DNA of 64,000 nucleotides from Calditrichota bacterium (GTDB taxonomy: Bacteria; Calditrichota; Calditrichia; RBG-13-44-9; J042): contig JAADJD010000013.1 in NCBI GenBank assembly GCA_013150955.1, forward strand, positions 1-64,000. The letters run 5' to 3'. Each line of letters begins with the position of its first letter. Position 1 is the stretch's first letter. A program made the position numbers and the translations under genes. The notes below the pieces were generated by a model that saw only the letters and a list, made by a program, of their open reading frames with translations, had not been told where the DNA came from and ran no database searches. Shown piece after piece: positions 37,305-46,837 of this stretch.

Positions 37305-37525
37305 AACGCAATATCGCCGATAATAACTTTTCGGACCAAAAGAAGCTGATTTTGGGGTGGAAGTTCTGGAAGAATTTTCTTATTTTAATTTGGATGAACA
37401 ATTGTCGCTTTTGAACGATTTATTTTTCATTTTGCTGAAAACGTCGGGAGCCCCAAACGCAATGACATTTTATTACCGAAAAATAAAAAGAATAAGAATA
37501 AAAAATAAGGTTAGCAGGTGTATGA

Positions 37526-39226
37526 ATGGATTACAAATGGGTTATCAATTGCGATTATGATGAGGAGGAAGTTGCGCGCCTTGCTCACGAATTAGGTATA
37601 CCAGAATTACTGTCCCGCATTTTGCTAAAGCGGGGCATCGACTCGTTTGAAAAGGCTAAAACGTACTTCCGGCCGAATCTGGACGAGCTGCACGATCCCT
37701 ATCTGATGAAAGACATGGACGTTGCCGTGGATCGGCTGGTGGCAGCCCTGGAAAAGGGCGAAAAAATTCTGATCTACGGCGACTACGATGTGGATGGTGT
37801 TAGCGGTGCCTCCCTGCTATACCTTGCCCTCTCCCGCCTGGTTGGTCCCAAAGTTACCTACTACATTCCGGATCGGATGACTGAAGGTTACGGTCTGTCC
37901 AACCGGGGAATTGACCTGGCCCATCAGGAAGGCGTTTCGCTCATCGTTACCGTGGATTGTGGTGTGACGGCCATCCAGGAAATCGGATACGCCAATCAGC
38001 TGGGTATTGACGTCATCGTTTGTGACCATCATCAGCCGGGCGATGCACTGCCACCGGCGGTTGCCGTGCTGGATCCCAAGCGTCCCGATTGCCCCTATCC
38101 GTTCAAAGAGCTGGCCGGCGTGGGGGTGGGATTCAAATTTCTACAGGGTCTGTACAAAAAGCTGGGCTTGCCCGAAGCTGAACTGGATGAATACCTGGAC
38201 ATTGTGGCCATTGGCAGTTGTGCTGACATTGTGCCGTTGATTGATGAGAACCGGATTTTTGTGCGCCACGGACTGGATCGCATTAATTACAACCCCCGCT
38301 ACGGGGTGAAAGCTTTACTGGAGTCGGCCGGTGTGGATAAACGAGAACTTACCGTGGGGTTGATTGTCTTCATCATTGCGCCGCGCATCAATGCCGTGGG
38401 ACGCATGGGCGATGCCCGCCGTGCGGTTCAGTTGTTTACCGCCCGCAGCCTGCAGGAGGCCCGCACCCTGGCCAAGGAACTGGAACGGGAAAATCGCAAC
38501 CGCCGCAATGTGGATGAAACCACCTTCAAAGAAGCCCTGGAAATTGTGGAAACCCGCCTGGATCCCGTCAACGACTATGCATTTGTGCTTTACCGCCGGG
38601 ACTGGCACCCCGGGGTCATCGGGATCGTGGCCTCCCGCATCGTCGAACGCTACTACCGGCCCACCATCATGATTTCCATCGTCGACGGCATCGGCAAGGG
38701 ATCGGCACGCAGCATCGCCAATTTCAACATTTACGAAGCCATTAAGGAATGCTCCCATCTGTTGACCGGATTTGGCGGGCACAAATACGCTGCCGGGTTA
38801 ACCATCGATGAAGAGAAGATTCCCGAATTTGTGGAATGTTTTAAGCAGGTGGCCCGGCAAAAATTGCAGCCAGAAGATTTAATCCCCCAAATGCAAATCG
38901 ATTGTGAAGCCCAGCTCAACCACTTCGACGATCGGTTTATTCGATTGCTAAAATTGATGGGACCATTTGGTCCCATGAACATGCGGCCGGTGTTTGTTTC
39001 CCGAAACGTCCGGGTGGTGGGCGAACCAACTGTGGTGGGGAACAATCATTTGAAAATGCGGCTGGAACAAAATGGCGTGCAATTCGATGCCATTGGTTTT
39101 AACCTGGCCGACCATCTGGACCTGGTGCTACGGAAAAATGGCTATGTGGATTGCGCTTACGTGCTGGAAGAAAGCCACTGGAACGGGCGCAAAGAAATTC
39201 AAATTCGTTTAAAAGATATTAAATAG
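37526..39226 (+). CDS. recJ: Single-strand-specific 5'-3' exonuclease RecJ
   Basis: DHH-family nuclease of recombination and mismatch repair. 566 residues: motif I DYDVDG (86-91), motif II VDCG (Asp144), motif III CDHHQPG (Asp167, His168, His169), DIVAIGSCADIVPL (motif IV region), the DHHA1 domain with HPGVIGIVASRIVERYYRP and GFGGHKYAAGLTI, and a C-terminal OB fold. All manganese ligands are present. The 220 bases upstream are AT-rich and hold no convincing gene. Confidence 0.95.
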   Translation: MDYKWVINCDYDEEEVARLAHELGIPELLSRILLKRGIDSFEKAKTYFRPNLDELHDPYLMKDMDVAVDRLVAALEKGEKILIYGDYDVDGVSGASLLYLALSRLVGPKVTYYIPDRMTEGYGLSNRGIDLAHQEGVSLIVTVDCGVTAIQEIGYANQLGIDVIVCDHHQPGDALPPAVAVLDPKRPDCPYPFKELAGVGVGFKFLQGLYKKLGLPEAELDEYLDIVAIGSCADIVPLIDENRIFVRHGLDRINYNPRYGVKALLESAGVDKRELTVGLIVFIIAPRINAVGRMGDARRAVQLFTARSLQEARTLAKELERENRNRRNVDETTFKEALEIVETRLDPVNDYAFVLYRRDWHPGVIGIVASRIVERYYRPTIMISIVDGIGKGSARSIANFNIYEAIKECSHLLTGFGGHKYAAGLTIDEEKIPEFVECFKQVARQKLQPEDLIPQMQIDCEAQLNHFDDRFIRLLKLMGPFGPMNMRPVFVSRNVRVVGEPTVVGNNHLKMRLEQNGVQFDAIGFNLADHLDLVLRKNGYVDCAYVLEESHWNGRKEIQIRLKDIK

Positions 39227-39311
39227 AACCATTAAACGGGATAGGATGGAACCGCCAAAGCCCCGGTTATCAACGGGCAACACAGTCAAATAAGGGTGCT
39301 TGAAAACAACC

Positions 39312-40268
39312 ATGAAAGAATTCTTTGACACCTTAAGACAAAAGCGCGAAGAAAAAAACCTGACCCTGGAAGAACTGCATCGACGAACGCGTCTTCCCAT
39401 CGCTTACCTGCAGGCCATCGAAAATGGAGAGATGGAGAAAATCCCCAAAGGGTACGAAAAGATTTACCTGCGCCGCTATGCCCGCGAAGTGGGCCTGGAC
39501 CCGGATGAAGTCTCCCGCGATTTTGACCTGATTACCGGACGCCTGACCGAAGAAACCGATACCGAAGCCTCCAGTGAGCAATCTTCCCCTCCCCCGATGC
39601 ATGACGATTTACCCCCCGGGAGTGAACCGGATCCCGACTTCCGGCCGTCCAGCCGCTGGAGACGCCACCTGGAAAGCCTGGATCTGGACCGCTGGTATAA
39701 AGTATTCTGGGCTGGCTTTGCGGTGGTGATCGTGGCCATTGTGGGATTCTTTTCCTACCAGCAATATCGATTCGAAAAGGGCAATCGAATTGAGATTCGG
39801 GAAATCACCATCTCCGAGATGATCAATGAACTCCAGAAACAGGACAGCCTGCTAACCCCGCAACTTTCCAGCAATACAATTTTGCGGGCCATGGGTCAAT
39901 CCCATTTAACCGTGGCATTGCGGGCCATTCACCGTACCTGGGTGCGGGAGATCCGGGATCGGCAGGACACCACAGAATACATTTTGCCACCGGGCATTGA
40001 ACGAAAAATTGAAGCGCGTGATCAGGTAAAGCTCATGCTTGGCCGGGCAGACGGGGTGGAAGTCTGGTTCAACAACCAGAAACTGGAACCGCTGGGTACG
40101 GCGGATCAGGTGGTTCTCAGTTTAGTGCTGACACCCGGGGGAGTTGCCGAAAAGCGCCTGAAAACGGTGGTGCGCAAACCGGAACCTGTCCCCGACACGG
40201 TGGCCACCCGCCGGGATTTCCAGATGCGTTCCACAGAAGCCCGCAGCGACACCCTTCAACTTCAATAA
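39312..40268 (+). CDS. RodZ-like membrane protein with cytoplasmic HTH
   Basis: Probably links MreB-dependent cell-wall growth to the membrane. 318 residues: N-terminal XRE-type HTH_25 (about 1-65; LRQKREEKNLTLEELHRRTRLPIAYLQAIENGE), an acidic Ser/Pro linker, one TM helix (about 130-152) and a periplasmic beta domain of the DUF4115 type (about 190-285; LTVALRAIHRTWVREIRDRQD, VEVWFNNQKLEPLG). This is the RodZ layout. I choose the ATG at 39312; a TTG four codons earlier is possible. Plus-strand run of envelope genes follows. Confidence 0.82.
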   Translation: MKEFFDTLRQKREEKNLTLEELHRRTRLPIAYLQAIENGEMEKIPKGYEKIYLRRYAREVGLDPDEVSRDFDLITGRLTEETDTEASSEQSSPPPMHDDLPPGSEPDPDFRPSSRWRRHLESLDLDRWYKVFWAGFAVVIVAIVGFFSYQQYRFEKGNRIEIREITISEMINELQKQDSLLTPQLSSNTILRAMGQSHLTVALRAIHRTWVREIRDRQDTTEYILPPGIERKIEARDQVKLMLGRADGVEVWFNNQKLEPLGTADQVVLSLVLTPGGVAEKRLKTVVRKPEPVPDTVATRRDFQMRSTEARSDTLQLQ

Positions 40269-40381
40269 AATTGACGGGATAAAGCCAGCGAATTTTAAAA
40301 TAAGCCCTTCTTTTTTTTCATAACTTTGCGTAAATTTTGTATTCCGTAATGGAAACGGACTTTGAGCGGAGATTAAAACCC

Positions 40382-40903
40382 ATGAAAAACAGGATACTGT
40401 TGGCGATGGCTGCAATGTTGATGCTCCTTTCCTGCGCATCCCGAACCTACCATCCTCAGACGTCCATTGTGGAAATGGATGGCGAAAAAATGCTTGTTGG
40501 CCCGCTTGTTTTTGCGGACATTCTTCATTACTTCCCGGATTGGAACACCGTTTATGAAGAGGCGGAGGTGCCGACAGATCTCGTCCAGAAAATCCAGGCC
40601 ATCAACCGCCCGCTTACCATCCGAATATTTCTGGGTACCTGGTGCGGCGATTCCCGGGATGGCGTTCCCCCGTTTATGAAAATTCTGGAACGGGCACAAA
40701 ATGCCCATTTACGGGTCGAATTAATCGGGGTGGATCGCCAGAAGCTGGATCCAGACGGGCTGGCCATCGATTACCACATCGAACGCGTACCTACATTTAT
40801 CATCCTGGAAAATGGTTCTGAAATTGGTCGCATGGTGGAATTTCCCGAAAAGACCTTTGCAGAAGACCTGCTGGATCTTCTGGCGCAATCGAATGATGAA
40901 TAG
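40382..40903 (+). CDS. Thioredoxin-fold lipoprotein with non-canonical WCGDS site
   Basis: 173 residues from the ATG at 40382. The lipobox LLSC gives a lipid-anchored Cys. The thioredoxin-like fold (about 70-165) has IFLGTWCGDSRDGVPPF where a normal thioredoxin has WCxxC, then the cis-Pro segment RVPTFIILENGSEIGR. Only one of the two redox cysteines is kept, so a disulfide oxidoreductase role is doubtful; the WCGDS type is common in Bacteroidota and may act as a monothiol enzyme or binding protein. It lies 10 bases before the ggt gene. Confidence 0.8.
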   Translation: MKNRILLAMAAMLMLLSCASRTYHPQTSIVEMDGEKMLVGPLVFADILHYFPDWNTVYEEAEVPTDLVQKIQAINRPLTIRIFLGTWCGDSRDGVPPFMKILERAQNAHLRVELIGVDRQKLDPDGLAIDYHIERVPTFIILENGSEIGRMVEFPEKTFAEDLLDLLAQSNDE

Positions 40904-40913
40904 GGAGTAGCCC

Positions 40914-42626
40914 TTGCTGAGCGGAAATAAAAGATTGGCTGGCAACTTCAGATATTTTTTTCTCTTTGTTTTATGGCTTACCTCTGTTGCCTTCGGGCAA
41001 CTTCCCCGGCACATAATAGCCCCGCATGCGGGTGTTGCCTGCGCCGAAATTAACGCGGCCCGGGTGGGCATTCAGATTCTGCAACAGGGTGGAAACGCCA
41101 TGGACGCGATGATTGCCGTTGGATTTGCCATGGCGGTCACTTACCCGCGGGCAGGCAACATTGGTGGCGGAGGGTTTATTCTCTATCGGGATGCCCGGAC
41201 AGGCAAAGTTTCCGCTTTCGACTTTCGGGAGGTGGCACCCGCTGCGGCCCGATACGACATGTACTGGCGGGCCGATGGGACTCCCGATCCCCAGAAAAGC
41301 CGACTGGGTGCCCTGGCCGTTGGCGTACCCGGAACTGTCAGAGGCCTGGCTCTGGCCCATAAGCGATTTGGAACATTTTCCTGGGAGCGCCTCCTGCAGC
41401 CTGCCATCGAACTGGCGCGCTACGGATTCGTCGTCGATTCCTTTCTGTATCGTTCGCTGGAGAACCGCAGGGAGCGTTTTCAGCAGTTTCCCGAATCGTT
41501 TCGCATTTTCTTTCCCAATGGCCAGCCCCCCCGTCCAGGCACCCTCTTCATCCAGAAGGATCTGGCCATCACGCTGGAGCAGATTGCCCGTGAGGGCCCG
41601 GACGCCTTCTACACTGGCGAGATCGCGGCAAAAATCGTGGAAGGCCTGAAAAAACACGGGGGAATTATTTCTCTGGATGATCTGCGCAATTATCGCGCAA
41701 AAGAACGGGAACCGATAAAATTCACCTATCGCGGCTACACTATCTATTCCATGCCACCCCCTTCTTCCGGCGGGCTTACCCTGCAGGGAATTCTCAAAAC
41801 GCTGGAAACATTCCCGCTCCATCAGTTTGAACACAACGGTGCGGATTACATGGCGCTGGTTTCGGAAGTGGAAAAACAATGGTACGCAAAGCGCAATCTG
41901 TACCTGGGCGATCCGGACTTCGTCAAAATCCCATTCCATTTGTTTTCTTCCCCGGAAGTGATTCATCAAATCGCCAGTCGGATCGACCCCAGACGCCCCG
42001 TCAATTCTCGGGAAATGCCGGAGTACAATCAGATTCGCCAGCAGGAATCCACGCACACCACCCATATCTCTATTGTTGATGCCCATGGAAACGCGGCCGC
42101 CATGACCTACACGCTGAATGGCTCCTACGGCAGCTTTCTGGTTGCCGGAGGCACGGGCATCCTGTTTAATAACGAGATGGACGATTTTTCTACCCGGCCT
42201 GGACATCCCAACATGTACGGGCTGGTTCAGGGCTGGGCCAATGCCATCGAACCCGGGAAACGGATGCTCAGCTCCATGACCCCAACCATCGTGGTGCGGG
42301 ATGATCAGCTGGTCGGGGTTCTGGGAACGCCCGGTGGTTCCACCATTATCACCTCGGTTTTGCAGGTACTGTTGAATAAAATCGATTTTCACATGCCTTT
42401 ATCCCAGGCGGTAGAAAAAGGGCGTTTTCACCAGCAGTGGATTCCCGATTCCATTGCTTATGAAAAAGACCGCTTCGATCCAGACGTTTTGCAGGAACTC
42501 CAGCGTCGCGGGTTTGGATTGATGCCCTACTCCAAGATCGGAGACATTCAGGCCATCTGGAAAACAGACGCGGGGTGGGAAATCAGCTCCGATCCCCGGC
42601 GATCGGGATATCCGATAGGTTACTAA
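40914..42626 (+). CDS. ggt: Gamma-glutamyltranspeptidase
   Basis: Self-cleaving N-terminal nucleophile hydrolase that removes or transfers gamma-glutamyl groups, for example from glutathione; periplasmic. 570 residues: signal peptide (about 1-28), large subunit up to residue 381, then Thr382-Thr383-His384, where Thr382 is the new N-terminus and nucleophile. NIGGGGFILYRD, MPPPSSGGLTL and LNNE-like ILFNNEMDDFS and SSMTPTIV motifs are all present. The start is a TTG with GGGAG six bases upstream. Confidence 0.94.
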   Translation: MLSGNKRLAGNFRYFFLFVLWLTSVAFGQLPRHIIAPHAGVACAEINAARVGIQILQQGGNAMDAMIAVGFAMAVTYPRAGNIGGGGFILYRDARTGKVSAFDFREVAPAAARYDMYWRADGTPDPQKSRLGALAVGVPGTVRGLALAHKRFGTFSWERLLQPAIELARYGFVVDSFLYRSLENRRERFQQFPESFRIFFPNGQPPRPGTLFIQKDLAITLEQIAREGPDAFYTGEIAAKIVEGLKKHGGIISLDDLRNYRAKEREPIKFTYRGYTIYSMPPPSSGGLTLQGILKTLETFPLHQFEHNGADYMALVSEVEKQWYAKRNLYLGDPDFVKIPFHLFSSPEVIHQIASRIDPRRPVNSREMPEYNQIRQQESTHTTHISIVDAHGNAAAMTYTLNGSYGSFLVAGGTGILFNNEMDDFSTRPGHPNMYGLVQGWANAIEPGKRMLSSMTPTIVVRDDQLVGVLGTPGGSTIITSVLQVLLNKIDFHMPLSQAVEKGRFHQQWIPDSIAYEKDRFDPDVLQELQRRGFGLMPYSKIGDIQAIWKTDAGWEISSDPRRSGYPIGY

Positions 42627-42676
42627 CGGGTTAACGCGACATGAACAGGAAACGATCAAAGAAAGAGGAATCGATA

Positions 42677-42943
42677 GTGCATCAATATTACCACAAAATT
42701 TCCAGAATCCTGGAATATTATATTCTGTTTTGCTTTGTCATGATCATGATTTTACCCCTTTTCGATTATGGTTGGGTGGCACCTGTGGTTCGTTTCATTT
42801 ACTTCACCGGTTTCCCCCTGTTGCTCTTGCTTTTAATTGTGAGCCTGTTTAAAGAGCCGTTGCTGAACTTTCTGGCCAGCAAGTATGCCACTTCCAATAA
42901 GTCGGTAAAAACGGATTCGGGAAAATCCGAGGGTAAAGCCTAA
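42677..42943 (+). CDS. Small two-helix membrane protein
   Basis: 88 residues from a GTG with AGAGGA seven bases before it; an ATG at 42641 would add 12 basic residues but has a weaker binding site. Two predicted TM helices (about 15-35 and 42-60), then a polar Lys/Ser-rich tail. No family is recognised. It sits 15-50 bases after ggt and its stop codon is adjacent to the start of the heptose kinase gene, so it is co-transcribed with LPS core genes. Confidence 0.65.
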   Translation: MHQYYHKISRILEYYILFCFVMIMILPLFDYGWVAPVVRFIYFTGFPLLLLLLIVSLFKEPLLNFLASKYATSNKSVKTDSGKSEGKA

Positions 42944-42944
42944 C

Positions 42945-43964
42945 ATGCTTAAGTTTAGCGAATCCCGGCTTCAGGAGATCCTGGAACGAGGCCGCGGTAA
43001 ACGGATCATGGTGGTGGGCGACCTGATGGTGGATCGGTACCTGTGGGGCACGGTAAGTCGCCTGTCCCCGGAAGCCCCGGTGCCCATCATTAATATCGAG
43101 GATGAGGAGATTCGTTTTGGAGGGGCGGCCAACGTGGCCAACAACGTGATCAGCCTGGGAGCCACGCCGATTGTGGTCGGTGTGGTGGGTAAGGATCACT
43201 GGGGACAAATCTTCAAGTCCATGCTACTGGATCGCAATCTCCGCGCCGATGGACTGGTGGAAGATGCATCCCGTCCCACCACCTTAAAAACGCGCATCAT
43301 TGGCAACAATCAACACATTGCACGGGTGGATCGGGAAGTGGCAACCCCCATTGCCGACGATATTCAGCAAAAAATTCTGCAATTTGTTGCGGATCAGATG
43401 GATTCGGTGGATGCCATCATCCTGCAGGACTACAACAAGGGCATTCTGGTACCACCGCTCATTCACCAGATCGTGGATCTGGCCGAGAAACACGCTGTAC
43501 TGGTCACCGTCGATCCCAAGTTCGACAATTTTCTGGAATATCGAAAGGTAACCCTGTTTAAGCCCAACAAACGGGAGACCGAGGAAGCGCTGGCCATGCG
43601 TCTGAACGACGAGGCCCGCATCCGAAAGGCGGGAACGACCTTGATTGAACGGTTGAAGGCTCAGGCAGTGCTGATCACCCTGGGCGAAAAAGGCATGGCA
43701 CTGTTTGAAGCCAATGGACAGGTCGCATTTACCGGAACCCGTGCCCGCAAGGTAGCCGATGTTTCCGGTGCCGGGGATACGGTAATTGCCACGGTCACCT
43801 TTGCGCTGGCCGCTGGTGCTAACATGCGCGAGGCGGTCACCCTGGCCAATTACGCCGCGGGTGTGGTCTGTGAGGAAGTGGGCGTCGTTCCCATCGATCG
43901 CGATGTGTTGAAAAAAACCATCTTGACGAACCAGCACCTGTTCGATGACTCAAAGACGGGGTAA
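42945..43964 (+). CDS. hldA: D-glycero-beta-D-manno-heptose-7-phosphate kinase
   Basis: Makes heptose 1,7-bisphosphate in the ADP-heptose pathway for LPS core. 339 residues of the PfkB/ribokinase fold: MVVGDLMVDRYLWG, RFGGAANVANNVISLGA (substrate loop), ILQDYNKG, FKPNKRE, and VADVSGAGDTVIATVTFALAAG with the catalytic Asp. It matches the N-terminal half of E. coli HldE (RfaE). The adenylyltransferase half is a separate gene 51 bases downstream. Confidence 0.94.
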   Translation: MLKFSESRLQEILERGRGKRIMVVGDLMVDRYLWGTVSRLSPEAPVPIINIEDEEIRFGGAANVANNVISLGATPIVVGVVGKDHWGQIFKSMLLDRNLRADGLVEDASRPTTLKTRIIGNNQHIARVDREVATPIADDIQQKILQFVADQMDSVDAIILQDYNKGILVPPLIHQIVDLAEKHAVLVTVDPKFDNFLEYRKVTLFKPNKRETEEALAMRLNDEARIRKAGTTLIERLKAQAVLITLGEKGMALFEANGQVAFTGTRARKVADVSGAGDTVIATVTFALAAGANMREAVTLANYAAGVVCEEVGVVPIDRDVLKKTILTNQHLFDDSKTG

Positions 43965-44015
43965 TTGACCCTGGCGAAAGGAAAGTTTACGATTTAAAAA
44001 AAAGCTTGAGAAAAT

Positions 44016-44546
44016 ATGATCTCTGAAAATTTTTTAAACCGCATTTACCATAAAATTGTATCGTGGGAGAAACTGAAAACTATGCGCGAACGCTGGCGGG
44101 CTGAAAAGAAAACGGTGGTTTTTACGAATGGGTGTTTCGATTTATTGCATCGCGGACACGTGGAATATCTGGCAAGGGCACGCGAACTGGGGGATGTGTT
44201 GATCGTTGCGCTGAACAGTGACGATTCCGTGCGCCGTTTAAAAGGGGCAGAGCGCCCCATTCTACCGCAGGACGACCGTGCCATGATCCTTGCCGCCCTG
44301 CAGATGGTGGATGCGGTAACGCTCTTTGAACAGGATACCCCCTACGAACTGATTCGTGAAATCGTTCCTGATATTCTGGTAAAAGGTGGCGATTATAAAC
44401 CAGACCAGGTGGTGGGCAAAGATATCGTTGAAAATGCCGGGGGACGCGTGGAAATCGTGCCCCTGGTTGCAGGAAAATCGACCAGTGAGGTTATTGAACG
44501 CATTCAATCAAAAGGGAATTTGAACCGGGAGGGCTCAAGGGAATGA
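44016..44546 (+). CDS. hldC: D-beta-D-heptose 1-phosphate adenylyltransferase
   Basis: Joins AMP to heptose 1-phosphate to give ADP-heptose. 176 residues with the nucleotidyltransferase signature FTNGCFDLLHRGHVEYLARA, LNSDDSVRRLKG, RPILPQDDRAMILAALQMVD, ILVKGGDYKPDQVVGKDIVE and the final GKSTSEVIERI. It equals the C-terminal half of HldE. The stop codon overlaps the start of the next gene by four bases (ATGA). The GmhB phosphatase step of the pathway is not in the window. Confidence 0.94.
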   Translation: MISENFLNRIYHKIVSWEKLKTMRERWRAEKKTVVFTNGCFDLLHRGHVEYLARARELGDVLIVALNSDDSVRRLKGAERPILPQDDRAMILAALQMVDAVTLFEQDTPYELIREIVPDILVKGGDYKPDQVVGKDIVENAGGRVEIVPLVAGKSTSEVIERIQSKGNLNREGSRE

Positions 44547-46459
44547 GAAATCGATCCAGGACGCTGTTTATCTACATTCTATCCATTTTCTGGCTACTGG
44601 GATGCCAGTCCATCCACTTCACCCAGAAGGATTCACCCCATCCGCCAGCCCAAACGTCCCTGAATAAAACACAGGAAGCCCCGGTTACCGAAACCGATTT
44701 TACGCTATTGCTAATGGAACAACTCCTGGATTCTGCCACGATTTACATGGAAATGCCCGACAGTCTGCTGGCGGAGCAGTATTTTAATCGGATCTATCAG
44801 CTGCTGGATTCGCTTGAGGAAGCGGAGGTGGAGAGCAGCGCCCTGGATTCCTTCAAAATCCGCCTGGAAAATCAGTACAACCGTTTTGCGCACCTGTTTT
44901 TACAAACGGCAGCGGATTCCCTTTCTCCCGGAGCCATTCTGGATGAACTGGGGCACATGCAGGCCGAACTGGACACGCAGGTAACCGATAGCACGGTGGC
45001 CATCCCGGATGTGATCGACGAGACCCATTCCATGCGGATTCCCATGGTGCTAAATAAGCAGGTGCAGCAAGCAATCAAATACTTTACCACCAATCCGCGA
45101 GGCCGCCGGGTCTTTCGGGTCTGGTTAAGACGATCGGGCAAGTACGAAAAACTCATCAAAGATATTTTACGGGAAGAAGGTGTCCCCGAAGAGCTTTTCT
45201 ACCTGGCGATGATAGAAAGCGGGTTCAATCCCCATGCCCGTTCGTATGCCCGTGCGGTTGGCATCTGGCAATTTATTGCCTCCACCGGACGTGCCTACGG
45301 GCTGCGCCAGAGCTGGTGGTTTGATGAACGGCGGGATCCGGTGAAAGCCACCCGTGCGGCAGCCCGGCTGTTGAAAGACCTTTACCAGCGCTTTGGGGAT
45401 TGGTACCTGGCCATGGCGGGATATAATTTCAGTCCTCGCAAAATTGAGCGTCGCCTGGCCCGCTATGGGGTGGACAGCTACTGGGATCTTCCGCGCCTGC
45501 CCCGACAAACCCGGAACTACATTCCCACGTTCATCGCTGCTGCCATGATTGCCAAAGAACCGGAAAAATATGGTTTCTACGTGGAAAAAGCCCCTCCCGT
45601 GGAGTTCGATACGGTCACGGTGCGGGAATGTGTGGATTTGAACGTGGTGGCCGAATGCGTTGGCAGCACATTCGAAGAAATCAAGGATTTAAATCCGGCG
45701 ATTTTACGCTGGTGCACCCCTCCGGACGTGGACGAATGGACGCTTTATTTACCAAGGGGCACCCGCGAAAAATTTCTGACCAACTACGCCAAAATCCCGG
45801 ACGATCAGAAACTGACCTGGATCCACCATCGAATTCGCTACGGCGAAACGCTTTCGACCATTGCCCGGAAATACGGGGTGAGCATCCGGGAGATTAAGCG
45901 CTTCAACAAAATTCGGGGCAGTATGATCCGTGCCGGCAGCTACCTGGTGATTCCGGTACCCCAAAACCGGCAGGCCTATCGGAAATATGCCCGTCGCAGC
46001 ACCCGCACCTACAGCCGGCGCAAACCTGTGACCCACGTTCCCGGTCGGGTGAAAAAGGTTTACCTGGTTAAAAAAGGGGATACCCTGTGGGACATTGCCC
46101 GCAAGTTTAATGTCACCATTTCCCAGTTGCGCTACTGGAATGGTCTGGGATACAGTCGGATCATTCGGCCGGGACAGACACTGAACATCTGGTTGCCCGA
46201 ATCTTCCGGGCGTTCAGAAGAAATTGCCCGCGGGAACACTCGTTCCGCTTCACCTCCCCTGGCCACCGATAGTGGTAATCCGGCCTCGATCATTCACGTG
46301 GTACAGAAAGGCGAAACCCTGTGGGACATTGCCCAGCGTTACGGTGTACGCCTGCACGACATTAAACGCTGGAACAATATTCGTTCAAACCTGATTCGCC
46401 CCGGCGATCGACTACGAATCCTGACAAACGGGGAAACATTTCAGGGAGGCACCCGCTAA
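44543..46459 (+). CDS. mltD: LysM lytic murein transglycosylase, MltD-like lipoprotein
   Basis: Cleaves peptidoglycan glycan chains with anhydro-muropeptide formation. 638 residues: signal peptide with lipobox LLGC, a helical linker, a transglycosylase (SLT) domain (about 205-345; YLAMIESGFNPHARSYARAVGIWQFIASTGRAYGL with the catalytic Glu in IESG, AMAGYN), and three LysM repeats (about 430-475, 510-555, 590-635; GETLSTIARKYGV, GDTLWDIARKFNV, GETLWDIAQRYGV). This is the MltD layout. The frame overlaps the upstream hldC by four bases. Confidence 0.93.
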   Translation: MRNRSRTLFIYILSIFWLLGCQSIHFTQKDSPHPPAQTSLNKTQEAPVTETDFTLLLMEQLLDSATIYMEMPDSLLAEQYFNRIYQLLDSLEEAEVESSALDSFKIRLENQYNRFAHLFLQTAADSLSPGAILDELGHMQAELDTQVTDSTVAIPDVIDETHSMRIPMVLNKQVQQAIKYFTTNPRGRRVFRVWLRRSGKYEKLIKDILREEGVPEELFYLAMIESGFNPHARSYARAVGIWQFIASTGRAYGLRQSWWFDERRDPVKATRAAARLLKDLYQRFGDWYLAMAGYNFSPRKIERRLARYGVDSYWDLPRLPRQTRNYIPTFIAAAMIAKEPEKYGFYVEKAPPVEFDTVTVRECVDLNVVAECVGSTFEEIKDLNPAILRWCTPPDVDEWTLYLPRGTREKFLTNYAKIPDDQKLTWIHHRIRYGETLSTIARKYGVSIREIKRFNKIRGSMIRAGSYLVIPVPQNRQAYRKYARRSTRTYSRRKPVTHVPGRVKKVYLVKKGDTLWDIARKFNVTISQLRYWNGLGYSRIIRPGQTLNIWLPESSGRSEEIARGNTRSASPPLATDSGNPASIIHVVQKGETLWDIAQRYGVRLHDIKRWNNIRSNLIRPGDRLRILTNGETFQGGTR

Positions 46460-46525
46460 CCACTTTTGCGAATTTCCCTTTCAATCGGGTTTGACCACCA
46501 CTCCCGCTTCAGATAGTGCATCCCT

Positions 46526-46753
46526 TTATCCATTGACCTGGGATTGTTCCGCAGTCACGGATTCTTCTGTTTCTTCCGGGATAATCGCCCAGGCAATAAT
46601 GTATGTGATTAAAATGGGAAAGATACCGGTGAAAAATAGGAGCAGAATCATGATCAATCGCAACAGGCTGGAATCGATTTCAAAATATTCGGCCAGTCCC
46701 CCCACAACACCAGATATTTTGCGGTCTCTCCGGGAACGATACAATTTTTTCAT
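46526..46753 (-). CDS. PspC-domain membrane protein
   Basis: 75 residues from the ATG at 46753, with GGAGGG four bases upstream. KKLYRSRRDRKISGVVGGLAEYFEID is the PspC start signature; one TM helix (about 30-60) and an acidic tail follow. PspC proteins take part in the phage-shock envelope stress response or act as small membrane regulators. No pspA is near. It is alone and convergent with mltD. Confidence 0.9.
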   Translation of the reverse strand: MKKLYRSRRDRKISGVVGGLAEYFEIDSSLLRLIMILLLFFTGIFPILITYIIAWAIIPEETEESVTAEQSQVNG

Positions 46754-46837
46754 GGCGCCCTCCATTTTCGATGGTTGCGCTAAGTTACGACCGGTAGAAG
46801 GCAAAGTTGCTGTGGAAAATAATTTTTTTTAATCCCA

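Noticed and set aside
37357-37560. 67-codon open frame before recJ
   Set aside because: No family, no good start site, and it overlaps the recJ start in another frame.
40971-42392. 473-codon minus-strand open frame over ggt
   Set aside because: Antisense shadow of a complete, conserved gene.
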